Shown piece by piece: positions 18,197 through 28,285 of a DNA stretch of 61,814 nt (its first letter is position 1; each line of letters opens with the position of its first letter). The DNA comes from Pseudomonas delhiensis. Its GTDB lineage: Bacteria > Pseudomonadota > Gammaproteobacteria > Pseudomonadales > Pseudomonadaceae. Location: positions 1 to 61,814 of the forward strand of contig NZ_FZPC01000036.1 of NCBI RefSeq assembly GCF_900187975.1, in the 5' to 3' direction. The notes beneath the pieces were generated by a model, which worked only from the letters and a program-made list of their open reading frames with translations, was not told the DNA's origin and searched no databases. The position numbers and the translations under genes were made by a program.

Positions 18197-18937
18197 CTAG
18201 CCGAGTGTCCGTGACAGCCAGGCGATCAACCTGGCCAGCCAGAAGCGCTGGCGCCACGCGCGAATCTGCGGCAGGTTCTCGAAGATGAATGGTTTGGCGC
18301 GGCTGCGTTCCTGGCTGGCAAGTGATTTGAGCGCAGGAATGGCATTGCGCAGGTAGTACACGTAGTACAGGGAGGTGACTGCGAAGAATCCATAGAGCCA
18401 GAGCGCGACATGGGCCTTGTCAGCGGGTTCGCCTAGCATTGCCATCACCGTGGCGGAAAGCGCGGCTACGATACCGCCGGTCCAAGCACCAAGGCTTTTG
18501 TCGTCTTCGGAGTAGCTGACCTGTTCGTGACGGACCTGAAACGGTGAAGTGAACTTGCGGCGGAGCCCTACCAGCCAGTAGGCCGCTATCGTCAGCCCAC
18601 TGGGGACGAGGGCCATACCGAGTGCCTGCAACTGCGGTTGTCCACCCAGGCGCTGAAAAGCCGCGATCCCCATTACCAGGCCCAGCATCGGGCAGACTGC
18701 GAGCCAGTTGATGAGTGCGGTACTGGCAAAATCGAGGAAACGTTCGCTGACGCAAGATACTCGCAGAAAACGCACGAAGGCCCACATGCAAATCAGCAGG
18801 TAGGGCAGCAGAAGCATCGGCATCAGGCCGACGGCTGCGCCACCTATCAGCACCCAGCAGAGCAAGCCGGAAAGCAATTGCCTGAAGAATCGGTTCGGGT
18901 CGGGTGTGAGCATCCTGTCTTTCAATCGGATATCCAT
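18197..18937 (-). CDS. Six-helix membrane protein, T6SS immunity-like paralogue (distal copy)
   Basis: The product is 246 residues with about six hydrophobic helices. It is a close paralogue of the protein at 30175-30906: they share GGAAVGLMP, LRVSC.SERFLDFA, GIAAFQRLGG, FTSPFQVR, QVSYSED, YYVYYLRNAIPALKSLA and a C-terminal F.NL.QIR.WRQR motif. Two more distant relatives lie at 28286-29716. It sits alone at the far end of the T6SS payload operon, 12 kb from its sister. The sister directly follows a candidate effector, so this copy is probably an orphan immunity protein. Its function is inferred from context only. Confidence 0.8.
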   Translation of the reverse strand: MDIRLKDRMLTPDPNRFFRQLLSGLLCWVLIGGAAVGLMPMLLLPYLLICMWAFVRFLRVSCVSERFLDFASTALINWLAVCPMLGLVMGIAAFQRLGGQPQLQALGMALVPSGLTIAAYWLVGLRRKFTSPFQVRHEQVSYSEDDKSLGAWTGGIVAALSATVMAMLGEPADKAHVALWLYGFFAVTSLYYVYYLRNAIPALKSLASQERSRAKPFIFENLPQIRAWRQRFWLARLIAWLSRTLG

Positions 18938-19008
18938 AAAGCACCCCTGCTGTGTCGCTGGGGTGGAAATTCCTCTTGACTGGTAATAATGAACTTCGTC
19001 GACTCAGG

Positions 19009-19470
19009 TTAGATTCGATCTTCTATTCTCCGTAGGATATGATCCAACAGTTTGGAGAAGCTATCGAACTCCTCAAACAGATTGTCGAGTGACTGCTTGT
19101 CTCTGACTTCATATTTCAAAGATTTTGTGTTGAATATGAAGACATCCAGGTCATCATCGCCTAGGAAAATATAATCAGATTTCCACTCTAGTTCTCGATG
19201 TGCGACGTTCATCAAGATAAAAGATAGACCTTTTTCTTCAGGTGCGTCTGCCAGGAGGCTAGTGGAGTAAAAGAATATACCTTCGACAGTAAGCCCATCA
19301 TGGATCTTCAGGAACTCCAGATAATCTATCGGCGGATAAATGCCTAACCGTCTTTTTGAGATGAGCAGAAGGCGTTCGATCTCTAATGGTGTAGCGCCAG
19401 GGAACAGTGGAAGCCTGACCTGCTTTTGCAGAATCTCAATTTTGGAGAGTAGTTCATCTCTGTTGTTCAT
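19009..19470 (-). CDS. SUKH/SMI1-KNR4-like protein, probable orphan immunity
   Basis: The product is 153 residues, acidic and AT-rich compared with its neighbours. The pattern PLFPGATPLEIERLL, RLGIYPPIDYLEFLKIHDGL, then IFFYS and FLGDDDLDVFIFN, resembles the SUKH superfamily (SMI1/KNR4, YrhA), which is dominated by toxin-immunity proteins. No cognate toxin is adjacent. Position in the tail of the Rhs operon supports an orphan immunity role, perhaps kept after loss of a previous Rhs tip. Confidence 0.68.
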   Translation of the reverse strand: MNNRDELLSKIEILQKQVRLPLFPGATPLEIERLLLISKRRLGIYPPIDYLEFLKIHDGLTVEGIFFYSTSLLADAPEEKGLSFILMNVAHRELEWKSDYIFLGDDDLDVFIFNTKSLKYEVRDKQSLDNLFEEFDSFSKLLDHILRRIEDRI

Positions 19471-19644
19471 GATGGCTGGCTGTATAAGTAACTGTTGGTT
19501 GAAAAATTGGAAAAACTCCTCTTTCTACAAGCATCCTGATCTTCATCAAGCATTGGGCTGGGTTCATTGGCTGCAGAAACGATTGCCCCGAGGGGCAGAT
19601 CGGAGTTTGGAGCTAAAAGCGCCGATATCACTCAGAAGCCCTTG

Positions 19645-20076
19645 CTATAGCATCCGCTGGCCTTCGAAGGGATTCCAGCCTTGCTGGCCTTTGACCTGCT
19701 TGAGGTAGTAGGCGTAGTTGGTGATGACGGCGTAGCAGGCGGCGAAGCCCATGCCGATGCCGTTATCCAGCGCGCGGGGAATCTCGATGCCGGTCAGTAT
19801 CTCGAACAGAGCCTCCAGGATGCCCACCGCGAAGATGATGCCGAGCATCACCAGGTTCTTTTTCCATAGGCCGAGGACGAACCAGTAGATGGGGCCGAAG
19901 AAGAAGGCCAGGATGCTGGCGTTGATCAGGATGCGCTTGCCGAAGGGCAGGGCGCGCAGGGCCTGCTTGTAGGTTTCGCTGCGCGGGCCGCCGTGCTGGT
20001 CATAGAAGGCGAAGCGTTCCTGCCATTTCGGCTTGAGGTTGCCTTGGCTGGGTTGGGTTTGCGGGATGCTTTCCAT
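19645..20076 (-). CDS. DUF2628-type small membrane protein
   Basis: The product is 143 residues: a soluble N-terminus (WQERFAFYDQHGG), then three to four hydrophobic helices including FFFGPIYWFVLGLWKKNLVMLGI, the signature of DUF2628 proteins. A strong AGGAGGT ribosome site precedes the ATG. It is 39 bases from the upstream zinc-ribbon gene and probably in one transcript with it. The function of the family is unknown; association with T6SS payload genes makes accessory or immunity roles possible. Confidence 0.75.
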   Translation of the reverse strand: MESIPQTQPSQGNLKPKWQERFAFYDQHGGPRSETYKQALRALPFGKRILINASILAFFFGPIYWFVLGLWKKNLVMLGIIFAVGILEALFEILTGIEIPRALDNGIGMGFAACYAVITNYAYYLKQVKGQQGWNPFEGQRML

Positions 20077-20115
20077 GGGACCTCCTGTCGTGGTTATCCG
20101 TGTGGGGGCTGTGGC

Positions 20116-20385
20116 TCAGGCCTTCTTCAGCCGCGCTGCGGCGAGGAAGGTCACCAGTACCGTGGCGAAACCCCAGAGGGCTGGTCCTACGGTTGGAATG
20201 GGGCGCAGCACGAAGAAACCAACTACTGCCGTGGCTACGGCGGCAATCACGGCGATTTTCTTGTCAGCGGTGATGCTGAACTTGTTGTTGCACTGTTTGC
20301 ATTCCCTTGCCCCGCCGGGCTTGGACGGGCCCATGATGGCGGGGGAGAAGGGGCTGATTGAGGTGGAGCAGTGAGGGCATTTCAT
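20116..20385 (-). CDS. Small zinc-ribbon membrane protein
   Basis: The product is 89 residues. CPHC at 3-6 and CKQC at 29-32 form a two-knuckle zinc ribbon. Two hydrophobic helices follow (IAVIAAVATAVVGFFV and LWGFATVLVTFLAA) with a basic end. It is widespread as an unknown small membrane protein. It lies between the Rhs immunity gene and the DUF2628 gene; no specific role is visible. Confidence 0.72.
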   Translation of the reverse strand: MKCPHCSTSISPFSPAIMGPSKPGGARECKQCNNKFSITADKKIAVIAAVATAVVGFFVLRPIPTVGPALWGFATVLVTFLAAARLKKA

Positions 20386-20432
20386 TATGAAATCCTTTTC
20401 TTAAAAATAGCTTTGAACTGAGTTGGCAGTTT

Positions 20433-21062
20433 CTAGTCAGTGATTTCCCCCCATGGGTCATAGCGATATTTTTCATCTATTGGTTGGAATGTTATGTTTG
20501 AGGCTTGTTGCTGTTCTAGTTTGTTTTTAAATCTTTCGCTGCAGGCGAGGCTCATTGTTTCTGTGCAGCGAAATAGATCTAGTTCTGTGCTTAGTGGAGA
20601 GAATTTCTTTATCCAGCTGTAAACCGGTGTTGGGGGGAAGAGATTGTTTATCATCGGCCTTCCAGTCTCTATGTCCTTCTCTTCTTGGAAAATGGATCTC
20701 TCTGTGTCAAGAAGAGAGAGGTTCTGGGCGGGAAGAAATACGTAATAATTCTTTGGAGGGCGCTCTCCGTTGGAGAATTTTATTTCAATCGGGATTTTTC
20801 TGTACTTGACGTTCAGTTCATTACAGGCTTCTATGAATTTTTCTGATACGAAATAAGTATTGGTTCCGTAGAAGTCTGCATTAAATTCTTTTATATGTCT
20901 GTCAGTAATTTTTATTTTGTAGTCTTTTTGGATTGTAATTGAGTCTGGATGGGGTTCGTACGTGTTCCACTCCCATTCCGGATGGTTTATCTCCATTGGG
21001 ATGTGTTCAGAGGTTCCTTTGTTGGCAGCGTAAGTTATGAAGTAGTAAGTGGGGTTATTCAT
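20433..21062 (-). CDS. Predicted immunity protein for the Rhs AHH nuclease (Imm11/DUF1629-like)
   Basis: The product is 209 residues, AT-rich and soluble. Its ATG overlaps the Rhs stop codon by four bases (ATGA), the usual arrangement of a toxin-immunity pair. The middle segment ([17 protein letters not shown], then [14 protein letters not shown]) resembles the DUF1629/Imm11 type of immunity proteins. It should bind and block the AHH nuclease tip in the cytoplasm of the producer. The immunity call rests mainly on gene position; the family name is less certain. Confidence 0.78.
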   Translation of the reverse strand: MNNPTYYFITYAANKGTSEHIPMEINHPEWEWNTYEPHPDSITIQKDYKIKITDRHIKEFNADFYGTNTYFVSEKFIEACNELNVKYRKIPIEIKFSNGERPPKNYYVFLPAQNLSLLDTERSIFQEEKDIETGRPMINNLFPPTPVYSWIKKFSPLSTELDLFRCTETMSLACSERFKNKLEQQQASNITFQPIDEKYRYDPWGEITD

Positions 21063-24000
21063 AGAAGTCTTCCAGTTATCTTGTCGATGACAAATTTTCC
21101 ACTCTCTAGCCCTTCTTTTGCCATGCTCTGAATTCTGCCTACTCCCAAAGCTAGCTGAGTGTCACTTAGATTCCCGGTGCTAAAGAGTCTATTTAGCTTG
21201 TCCAGTTCGGTTTTTATTGTGCCAGTGTAGTTTGAGTGATTTGACCAGTGGCCGGGAAGTCCAGTTTTTTTAGCTAAATCAGAGCTTCCCGGCAAGAAGA
21301 TACCATTGGATGCCCCGTCTCCATCGAAGCCCATACTTTTTAGACGGTTAAACATAGGGGCATAGTCTGCATGTTTCATTAACTCTTCAGGGATAAGATG
21401 GTGATTGGCCATCCCATCCCCTGGTCGTGCCCCCATATTGTTGCCAAGCTTAGTAGAGCACCACCCCAGCGGGTCTATCCACTGAAAGGGATTTGGTCCA
21501 TATAGGTATATGTTTATTCCTCCGCCCAACCCAATCGGATCCTGCCCCACAAACCGCCCCACCACCGGATCGTAGTAGCGGAAGGTGTTGTAGTGCAGCC
21601 CCGTCTCCGCGTCGAAGTACTGCCCCTGGAACCTCAGGTTCTGCTCGATCTCTTCTGCCGCATGGCGTTCCACTTCCCCCCAGGCCTTGTAGGTGGCCTG
21701 CCATACCGGCTTGCCGTCCTCGTCGGTGACGTCCAGCGGCGTGCCGATCTGGTCGGTGTGGAAGTAGTAGGTGCGCTCTTCGTCGCCTTCCCGGTCGACG
21801 CGGGCCAGGGGGGCGTAGCTGTCGGGTTCGTAGAGGTACAGGCTGTCGCCGTTGGCCCGGCGTTCCTGGAGCAGGCGCAGGCCCTGCCAGAGGAACCCGG
21901 TGCTTTTCGTCGTGCCGTCGCGCTCCACGGCCTTGGCCACCCGGCGGCCCAGGCTGTCGTAGTGGTAGCGGCCTTCGCTGAGCAGGTTGCCGTCGCGGTA
22001 GGTGCGGGCGCGGATCAGGCGGTTTTCGCAGTCGTATTCGAAGTGCTGTTCCAGGTGGGCGCCGCGCTTGCGCACCACCATGTTGCCCCAGGGGTCGTAG
22101 TCGTAGCGCTGGTCTTGCCAGGTGCGCAGGCGGTTGTCGCGGATCTGGCCGTGGTGGCTGTCGCCCTCGGGGTTGACCAGGTTGGCGGCGGCGTCGTAGA
22201 CGAAGCGTTCGCGGCTGGCCAGGTCCGGGGCGCTGCGGCCGAGCAGTTGGCCGTTGGCCTCGTAGGCGTACTGGGTGTCGCCGCGCAGCTTGTCCTGGGT
22301 GCGCACCAGCTCGCCGGCGGCGTCGTACTGGTAGCGGCGCTGGATCGGGTTGTCGCGGTGCAGCAGCAGGTCGGCGGGGACGATGCCCGGGTTGTGCAGG
22401 CTGGAGAGTTTCTCCGCCGGCAGCCCCGAGGCGAACTGCCAGGCCTTGCGGCCCAGGGCGTCGTAGCCGAAGCGGCTGGTCAGGCGGCCCTGGGTGCGCA
22501 GCACTTCGCGGTGCAGGTCGTCGCGCTCGAAGTCGCTGATGACGCGGCCGTCGAGGTTGAGTTGGTGCAGGTGGCCGCTGCCGTAGTACAGGTGGTTGAG
22601 GTGGCGGCCGTCCGGCAGTTGCAGGCTGAGCAGGTTGCCCAGGGCGTCGTACTGGTAGCCCAGTTCGCCCAGCGGGGTGCTTTCGCCGAGCAGGCGGCCG
22701 TTGGCGTCGTAGGCGAAGGCCAGGCGTTCGGCCTGCAGGCCCTGGCGTTTGCCCCGTTCGCTGGGCAGGCGGTCGATGCCTTGCAGGCGGTCGCCGGCGT
22801 CGTACTGGTAGTCGTAGCGGGCGTCGTCGGTGAGCTTGGCCAGCAGCCGGCCAATGGCGTCGCGTTCGAACCGGGTGCATCGCGTGGGGCGTTCGCCCTG
22901 CTGGCCGTAGCCGGTTTCCTCGACTTCCACCAGGTGGCCGCCGGCGTTGTAGCGGAACCGCCGGGTGAGATTGTCGATGCGCTGCTCTTCCACCAGGCGG
23001 TCGCTGGCGTCGTAGGCGAAGCGGTAGGCCGCGCCGTTCTCGTTGACCAGCGCGGCCAGGCGCAGGGCGCGGTCGTATTCGTAGCGGACGATCTGCCCCT
23101 TGGCGTCCTGGCGGCTCTGCGGCAGGCCGCGGGCGGTGCGGATCAGGCGGGTGCTCTGGCCCTTGCCGTCGGTGTGCCCGAGCAGTTGGCCGAGGGCGTT
23201 GTAGCTGAAGGCCTCGCGGCTGCCGTCGGCGTGCTCGATGGCCAGCACTTCGCCGTTGGGCTTGCGCTGCAGGCGGGTGGTCTGGCCGAGGGCATCGGTG
23301 ATGGCCACCAGGTGCTGGCGGTCGTCGTATGCGTAGCGGGTCTGCTGGCCGGAGCAGTCCTGGTAGCGCTCCACCTGGGCCAGGCCGTTCCACCACAGGT
23401 GCTTGCGCTTGCGCAGGGCGTCGACGATGGTGTGCGGCAGGCCGTCCTCGCCGTTGAAGTATTCGGTGCTGCGGCCTTCGGCGTCGGTTTCCTCGATGAG
23501 GCTGCCCCGGGCGTCGTAGCGGGCCTTCCAGGTGCTGCCGTCGGGGTAGGCCACTTCGCTCACGAGGTTTGTGGCGAGGTGGTGCCGGTAGCGGATGCTG
23601 CGGCCCAGCGGGTCGATTTCCTCGACCAGGCGCGAGTACTCGTCGTACTTGAGCTGCACGCGGTTGCCGTCGGGCAGCTGCAGGCCGGTCATGTTGCCGG
23701 CGTCGTCCAGCTCGATGCGGTATTCCTCGCCGCCGAAGTCGCGGCTGGCCACCACCCGGTGGTCGGCGTTGTAGTGGATGCGCGCCTCGCGCTGCAGGGC
23801 GTCGCTGACCGTGGTGACGCGGGCCTGGAGGTCGTAGTGGAAGTGGTAGTGCTCGCCGTCGCTGGTCCAGTGCTCGACCACCCGCGGCCGCCCGCCAATG
23901 TTCGCCCAGCGGTATTCGCAGCGCAGCCCCAGGGCGTTCTCGTGGCGCACCATCAGGCCGTCCTGGTAGGCGAAGCGGCGGCTGGTGTCGCCGTTGCGGT

Positions 24001-25291
24001 TGTGCACTTCGCTGAGCTGGCCCTGCGCGTCGTAGCGGTAGCGCACCAGGCTTTCCACTGCCTGGTCGCCGACCACCCGCACCACCTCGGTGAGGCGCTG
24101 CAGCGGGTGGTCGTAGTGCAGGTGCAGGCGCAGCCCGCCGCTGGCGGTGATGTCCAGCAGGCGGCCGTCGGCGCCGCGGTTGAAGTGCAGGTAGTGGCCC
24201 AGGGCGTTCTCGAGGCGTTGCAGCGGGGCGGGGCTGCCGTCCGCGGGCAGTTCGCCGAAGTAGAAGAACTGGTTGTCGAGGCTCTGCAGCAGGTAGTGGC
24301 CACCCTGGCTGCGCACCAGGTAGACCTGCTCGTTGGCGGCGAACACCCGCTCGCCCGGTTCCAGGGCGACGAAGGGCACGCTGCGGCCCTGGTTGTCGCT
24401 CAGGTAGACGAACTCGCCGGCCTGGCGCAGGCTCTGGTCCCAGGGCAGCACCCAGCCGCGGCCGAGCACGCTGTCCAGGTCCAGGTCGCTGGCGTAGAAG
24501 CGCGACCACTGGATGGGCATCAGCCCGGGCAGGCTGAAGTCGGTTTCGCCTGCCTCGGTGAGCAGCTTGCGCCCCGTGGTGGCGTCCACCGGGTTGCCGA
24601 ACAGGCCGCCCACCGCGCGGTTGATCGCCGGACCGAGAACGTAGCGGCTGGCCACCTCGCCGGCGACGAAGCCGGCGGTGAATTTCAGCACGCAGGGCAT
24701 GATCGCCTTCATCCCGGCCTGGGTGCCGGCCTTGATCAGCTGGGCGATGCCGCCGGCGGCGCCGGCCACGGCCATGAGGATGTCCACGGTGGTGCGCAGC
24801 CAGCCGGGGACTTCGTCGTCCACCGGCAGGTACTGCACGGTGCCGCCGCCGATGAAGACGTCGGAGGAACCGCCATCGATCTTGGCGCCGCAGGTGAGCT
24901 TGTCGCCCTTGCGCGCGGCGGCGACGTCGTTGATGAAGACGTTGCTGGAGCCTTCGGCCACCTGGATCAGCGGCGGGTGCTTGTCGCAGATGGCTGTGCT
25001 GCGTTCGACGTGGGCGGCGTTGCGCTGGTTGATGTAGACGTTGGGCGAGCCCTTGTCGATCATCCCCGCTGGCGAGGTGAACATCCGCCCTATGGCTTCG
25101 CCGGCGGCGGTGAGCAGGCTACCTCCGACGCCTGCGAGAATACCGGCCAGGAGGGCCACGCCGAATCCACAGGTGAAGGTGGCGATGGCCACCGTGGCGA
25201 CCAGCGCTATCCCCAGCGCGGCGCCGATGAGAAAGCCCGCCAGCGCGCTGGTATGGGCGATCTCGTCATGCAGGCGAGCGGCTTCGTACAT
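21059..25291 (-). CDS. rhs: T6SS prePAAR-PAAR-Rhs effector with AHH nuclease tip
   Basis: The product is 1410 residues. A prePAAR motif ([14 protein letters not shown], residues 4-17) leads into a first membrane region (about 18-65). A PAAR domain follows (about 75-160, [26 protein letters not shown]), then a second hydrophobic region (about 165-225). Some 900 residues of YD repeats then form the Rhs shell. DPIGL begins at D1251, marking the conserved end of the shell where Rhs toxins self-cleave. The tip (about 1265-1410) holds NHHLIPEE with His1297-His1298, NGIFLP and HWSNHSNY, matching AHH nucleases of the HNH/endonuclease VII fold. The tip is much lower in GC than the shell. It caps VgrG and should deliver a DNA or RNA nuclease into neighbours; the two DUF1795 genes upstream encode its chaperones. 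Confidence 0.92.
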   Translation of the reverse strand: MYEAARLHDEIAHTSALAGFLIGAALGIALVATVAIATFTCGFGVALLAGILAGVGGSLLTAAGEAIGRMFTSPAGMIDKGSPNVYINQRNAAHVERSTAICDKHPPLIQVAEGSSNVFINDVAAARKGDKLTCGAKIDGGSSDVFIGGGTVQYLPVDDEVPGWLRTTVDILMAVAGAAGGIAQLIKAGTQAGMKAIMPCVLKFTAGFVAGEVASRYVLGPAINRAVGGLFGNPVDATTGRKLLTEAGETDFSLPGLMPIQWSRFYASDLDLDSVLGRGWVLPWDQSLRQAGEFVYLSDNQGRSVPFVALEPGERVFAANEQVYLVRSQGGHYLLQSLDNQFFYFGELPADGSPAPLQRLENALGHYLHFNRGADGRLLDITASGGLRLHLHYDHPLQRLTEVVRVVGDQAVESLVRYRYDAQGQLSEVHNRNGDTSRRFAYQDGLMVRHENALGLRCEYRWANIGGRPRVVEHWTSDGEHYHFHYDLQARVTTVSDALQREARIHYNADHRVVASRDFGGEEYRIELDDAGNMTGLQLPDGNRVQLKYDEYSRLVEEIDPLGRSIRYRHHLATNLVSEVAYPDGSTWKARYDARGSLIEETDAEGRSTEYFNGEDGLPHTIVDALRKRKHLWWNGLAQVERYQDCSGQQTRYAYDDRQHLVAITDALGQTTRLQRKPNGEVLAIEHADGSREAFSYNALGQLLGHTDGKGQSTRLIRTARGLPQSRQDAKGQIVRYEYDRALRLAALVNENGAAYRFAYDASDRLVEEQRIDNLTRRFRYNAGGHLVEVEETGYGQQGERPTRCTRFERDAIGRLLAKLTDDARYDYQYDAGDRLQGIDRLPSERGKRQGLQAERLAFAYDANGRLLGESTPLGELGYQYDALGNLLSLQLPDGRHLNHLYYGSGHLHQLNLDGRVISDFERDDLHREVLRTQGRLTSRFGYDALGRKAWQFASGLPAEKLSSLHNPGIVPADLLLHRDNPIQRRYQYDAAGELVRTQDKLRGDTQYAYEANGQLLGRSAPDLASRERFVYDAAANLVNPEGDSHHGQIRDNRLRTWQDQRYDYDPWGNMVVRKRGAHLEQHFEYDCENRLIRARTYRDGNLLSEGRYHYDSLGRRVAKAVERDGTTKSTGFLWQGLRLLQERRANGDSLYLYEPDSYAPLARVDREGDEERTYYFHTDQIGTPLDVTDEDGKPVWQATYKAWGEVERHAAEEIEQNLRFQGQYFDAETGLHYNTFRYYDPVVGRFVGQDPIGLGGGINIYLYGPNPFQWIDPLGWCSTKLGNNMGARPGDGMANHHLIPEELMKHADYAPMFNRLKSMGFDGDGASNGIFLPGSSDLAKKTGLPGHWSNHSNYTGTIKTELDKLNRLFSTGNLSDTQLALGVGRIQSMAKEGLESGKFVIDKITGRLL

Positions 25292-25297
25292 GGCGGC

Positions 25298-25765
25298 TCA
25301 CTCCGTGTCGCCGGCGGCGTCTTCCGGGAGGGTGGGCGCCTGGCGTAGGCGGAAGCTGGCCAGCAGGTCGAGCCAGGCCTGGCTCTGCGAGGCGCTGAAG
25401 TCGCCCTGGCTGGTGGTGGAGAACACCAGGGCACGGCCCGGCTCGATCTCGAAGGCGGCCTGGCGCTGGTACAGCGGGCGGCCGTCGTTGAGGTAGTAGG
25501 CGTCCACCTGGATGCCTTCGAGCGCCGGCTCGCCCAGGCTGGCCGGTTTCTTGCCGAGCAGGGTGTAGCCGCGCAGCTTGGCGCCGATCAGCTTGACCTG
25601 GCGTTCGACGTAGGGCTTGAGGGTTTCGCCGGGCAGCAGGTTGTCGCGCGAGACGGTGATGCTCAATGGCGCCGGCACGCTGTTGCCGAGCACGAACATG
25701 TTCACGCTGCGGTCCTGGTAGCCTTCGGGGAGGGTGATCTGTCCTTCCTGGAGTTGGTAATCCAT
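25298..25765 (-). CDS. Eag-type T6SS chaperone (DUF1795/DcrB fold)
   Basis: The product is 155 residues. It opens with the typical LQEGQITLPEGYQDRSVNMFVLG and SITVSRDNLLPGETL strands of DUF1795 proteins. Eag chaperones shield the N-terminal membrane segments of prePAAR effectors and help load them on VgrG. The gene ends 6 bases before the Rhs start, and the partner has a prePAAR motif, so EagR-like function is a firm inference. Confidence 0.88.
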   Translation of the reverse strand: MDYQLQEGQITLPEGYQDRSVNMFVLGNSVPAPLSITVSRDNLLPGETLKPYVERQVKLIGAKLRGYTLLGKKPASLGEPALEGIQVDAYYLNDGRPLYQRQAAFEIEPGRALVFSTTSQGDFSASQSQAWLDLLASFRLRQAPTLPEDAAGDTE

Positions 25766-25796
25766 GGGGTGTTCCTGTCGTGAAGCGGTGGGGAGG

Positions 25797-26366
25797 TCAG
25801 GCCAGGCGCAGTTCGTCGAGCATGGCGTCGAAGTCGATCAGCCACTCGGCCAGTTCGGCCGGGTTCGGATCGAGCACGGTGGACAGACTCAGCCACTGGC
25901 GCGGGCCGCCGGCCAGCGGCAGCAGCGCACCGACCACGCGGCCATGGCGCGCCTGCTGGCCGTCGCGGTAGAGGTAGTCGACCTGCTGCGCAGGGTGGCC
26001 GGCGAGCTGGCGGGGAGCGCGGCGCACGATGCGCAGGTCGGCATGGCGCTTCTCCAGGCTGGCCAACAGGCTGTCCATGGCCTGGTCGAGGCCGAGCTGT
26101 TCCGGGGCGGGGCGCTTCTTCAGGCCCAGGGCCAGTGGTCGGCCGTTGCGCTCCAGGGTCACCTCGATGCCGCGCACCCCATAGGCCTCGGGCAAGGCCA
26201 CCAGCAAGCCGGCGAGGGTCACGCCGTTGGCGCCTTCACGCAGCAGCCCGGCGGCCGGAGCAGGGCAGGGCGGTGCGGCCTCGGGAGCCTGGGGCGGCTG
26301 TTCCGGCGCGGGCTCAGGCGTTTGCCGGCGCTGCGCCAGGCGGTCGTAGATGCTGCTGCTTCTCAT
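25797..26366 (-). CDS. Second DUF1795-like Eag chaperone with a proline-rich N-terminus
   Basis: The product is 189 residues if it starts at the ATG at 26366, which has a GAGGG site after the vgrG stop at 26377; an earlier start would lie inside vgrG. The first 50 residues contain a proline/alanine-rich linker (PEPAPEQPPQAPEAAPP). The rest (GIEVTLERNGRPLALGLKKR, AGHPAQQVDYLYRDG, WLSLSTVLDP) has the DUF1795 fold pattern. Two tandem DUF1795 proteins precede one effector with two membrane regions, so each may serve one region, or one may act as an adaptor to VgrG. Confidence 0.75.
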   Translation of the reverse strand: MRSSSIYDRLAQRRQTPEPAPEQPPQAPEAAPPCPAPAAGLLREGANGVTLAGLLVALPEAYGVRGIEVTLERNGRPLALGLKKRPAPEQLGLDQAMDSLLASLEKRHADLRIVRRAPRQLAGHPAQQVDYLYRDGQQARHGRVVGALLPLAGGPRQWLSLSTVLDPNPAELAEWLIDFDAMLDELRLA

Positions 26367-26376
26367 GGGCGTGCCC

Positions 26377-28230
26377 TCACTTGTTGATCCGTACCGGCTG
26401 GCCTTCGACAAAGGTCTCGCCCTTGCTTAGGGTGTGGATGGCGTCGGCCTGGATCTCGATGGCCTCGGGTGTGAGGGTGATGCTGCTGTTGCCCACGCGT
26501 AGGATAATGTGGGTCTTGGCCTCGATCTGGATGTGCTGCTGGCCGACCACCAGGGTGTAGGCGCCTTCCTGGACGTTGACCAGGGTGTCCTTCTTGATGG
26601 TCTCGGTATGGGTGCCGCCCACGGTGATGCTGCGGTTGTTGCCGACGCTGTGGGTCTCGTCCAGCTCCACCTCGGTGTCCATGAAGCGCTCGGCGTGGAT
26701 GATCACCTGCTCGGCGCCCTGCTTGTCCTCGAAGCGGATGAAGTTGGCCGCGGCCGCGCCGCTCTTGGTCGAGCGGGTGAGGAAGCCGCTCTGCGTCTTG
26801 TTTTCCGGCAGCGACCAGGGCGGCATGTTCTGGCTGTTGTAGAGGCTGCCGGTGACCAGCGGGCGGTCCGGGTTGCCGTCGAGGAAGGAGACCACCACCT
26901 CGTCGCCCACCCGCGGGATCTGGATGCTGCCGAAGCCGCCGCTGGCCCAGGCCTGGGCCACCCGCACCCAGCAGGAGCTCTTGTCGTCGCGCTGGCCGTA
27001 GCGGTCCCAGTGGAACTGCAGCTTCACCCGGCCGAGGCTGTCGGTGAAGATCTCCTCGCCGGGCGGGCCGACGACGATGGCGGTCTGCGGGCCGGAGATG
27101 CGCGGACGTTCGACAGCTGGCTGCGGGCGATAGGGGATCTTGCGGCGGATGCAGGTGAACTCGTTGGTGTAGTGCGCCTCGTCGCCGGTGAGGTAGTTGT
27201 TGCTGCCGCCGTGCTGCACGCCGAGCAGGAGGAACTGGCGGTCGTCGGCACTATCGTTGTCATGGTCGTAGTGCTGCAGCAGCTCGAAGGTGTATCCGGG
27301 ACCCATGCCGCGGCAGTTGCTCGCGCCGTAGAACAGCTTGGCCTGCACCTCCAGCGCCTCCAGGCGGTTGCGCACCAGCGCCTCGCCGTCGTCGTGGGTG
27401 CCGTGGGTGTACTGGCCGGGGAAGTCGAAGATCTCGAAGGCCTCGACGTCGCCCTGCTGGTTGACGCTGTCCAGGCCCACCTGCAGCAGGTTGCCCGGCT
27501 GCTTGTAGTCGAAGGTCTGCATCGCCACGCGGCCGGACTGCAACTGGCGCTGACCGCTCCAGCCGGTGATGGAGTCGGCGCTCTCGGTGACCGCGGCGCT
27601 GTGGTAGCGGATCCGCGGCTGCGCCGGCAGCGGTTTGAGCAGGGTGGAGTCGTCCATCACCACCAGGGTGTGCTGCTCGTTGGTGTGCTCGAAGTAGTAG
27701 AACAGGCCTTCGTTATCCAGCAGGCGCTGGACGAAGTTGAGGTCGCTCTCGCGGTACTGGGTGATGTAGCTGTGCGGCTTGAGCGCCTTGCTCAGGCGGA
27801 ACTCGAACTTGGGCAGCGCGCCGTAGGGGGAGAACACCTGGGTGATCACCTGCTCCACGGTCTGGTCCTGGAAGATGCGCGAGTCGAAGCGCCGGCCGAG
27901 CATCCACAGCCAGGGGCTGAGGGTCGCCGAATAATGGGCCAGGCCACCGTCGCTGCCGTTGCTGGCGAAGCGCGTGATATAGCCGTGGATCGGTCGCGTG
28001 CCGCCGTCGGCCAGTTCGATCTCCAGCAGCGCCGGCTTGCCGATCAGCGACTTCAGCTCGATATGGGCGTCCTGGCTGATCAGCCCCATGTTGAAGCTGA
28101 ACAGCCGGGACAACCCTTCGCCGCCTGTGAAGTGATCGAGCAGCAGTTCCTGGGCGGACTGCAGCGGCGTGGTCAGTTTCACCAGGCGCCGGTTCTGCGG
28201 GATGAAGAGGGCGGCGAGATCCATCAGCAT
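26377..28230 (-). CDS. vgrG: T6SS spike protein VgrG
   Basis: The product is 617 residues. The ATG at 28230 was chosen: it has AGGAG 7 bases upstream, and the family start MDLAALFIP follows. The gp27-like part (FNMGLISQDAHIELKSLIG, ESDLNFVQRLLDNEGLFYYFEH) is followed by the gp5-like OB fold (DSLGRVKLQFHWDR, SCWVRVAQAWASGGFG, IPRVGDEVVVSFLDGNPDRPLVTGSLYN) and a beta-prism needle ending at EGQPVRINK. There is no C-terminal toxin extension, so cargo is carried by the PAAR-Rhs partner and perhaps by the effector at 30907-31923. Confidence 0.97.
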   Translation of the reverse strand: MLMDLAALFIPQNRRLVKLTTPLQSAQELLLDHFTGGEGLSRLFSFNMGLISQDAHIELKSLIGKPALLEIELADGGTRPIHGYITRFASNGSDGGLAHYSATLSPWLWMLGRRFDSRIFQDQTVEQVITQVFSPYGALPKFEFRLSKALKPHSYITQYRESDLNFVQRLLDNEGLFYYFEHTNEQHTLVVMDDSTLLKPLPAQPRIRYHSAAVTESADSITGWSGQRQLQSGRVAMQTFDYKQPGNLLQVGLDSVNQQGDVEAFEIFDFPGQYTHGTHDDGEALVRNRLEALEVQAKLFYGASNCRGMGPGYTFELLQHYDHDNDSADDRQFLLLGVQHGGSNNYLTGDEAHYTNEFTCIRRKIPYRPQPAVERPRISGPQTAIVVGPPGEEIFTDSLGRVKLQFHWDRYGQRDDKSSCWVRVAQAWASGGFGSIQIPRVGDEVVVSFLDGNPDRPLVTGSLYNSQNMPPWSLPENKTQSGFLTRSTKSGAAAANFIRFEDKQGAEQVIIHAERFMDTEVELDETHSVGNNRSITVGGTHTETIKKDTLVNVQEGAYTLVVGQQHIQIEAKTHIILRVGNSSITLTPEAIEIQADAIHTLSKGETFVEGQPVRINK

Positions 28231-28285
28231 GTCGTTCTCCTGCGTAACACTGGGGCCGCGCCGGGAACGGTGCGGCGGCATCCTT

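Noticed and set aside
21593..25348. A 1251-codon open frame on the plus strand opposite the Rhs gene
   Set aside because: It is the mirror of the GC-rich YD-repeat coding frame; its product is a valine/alanine/glutamine-rich low-complexity chain with no domain, and it would run through the true Rhs, which has clear motifs.
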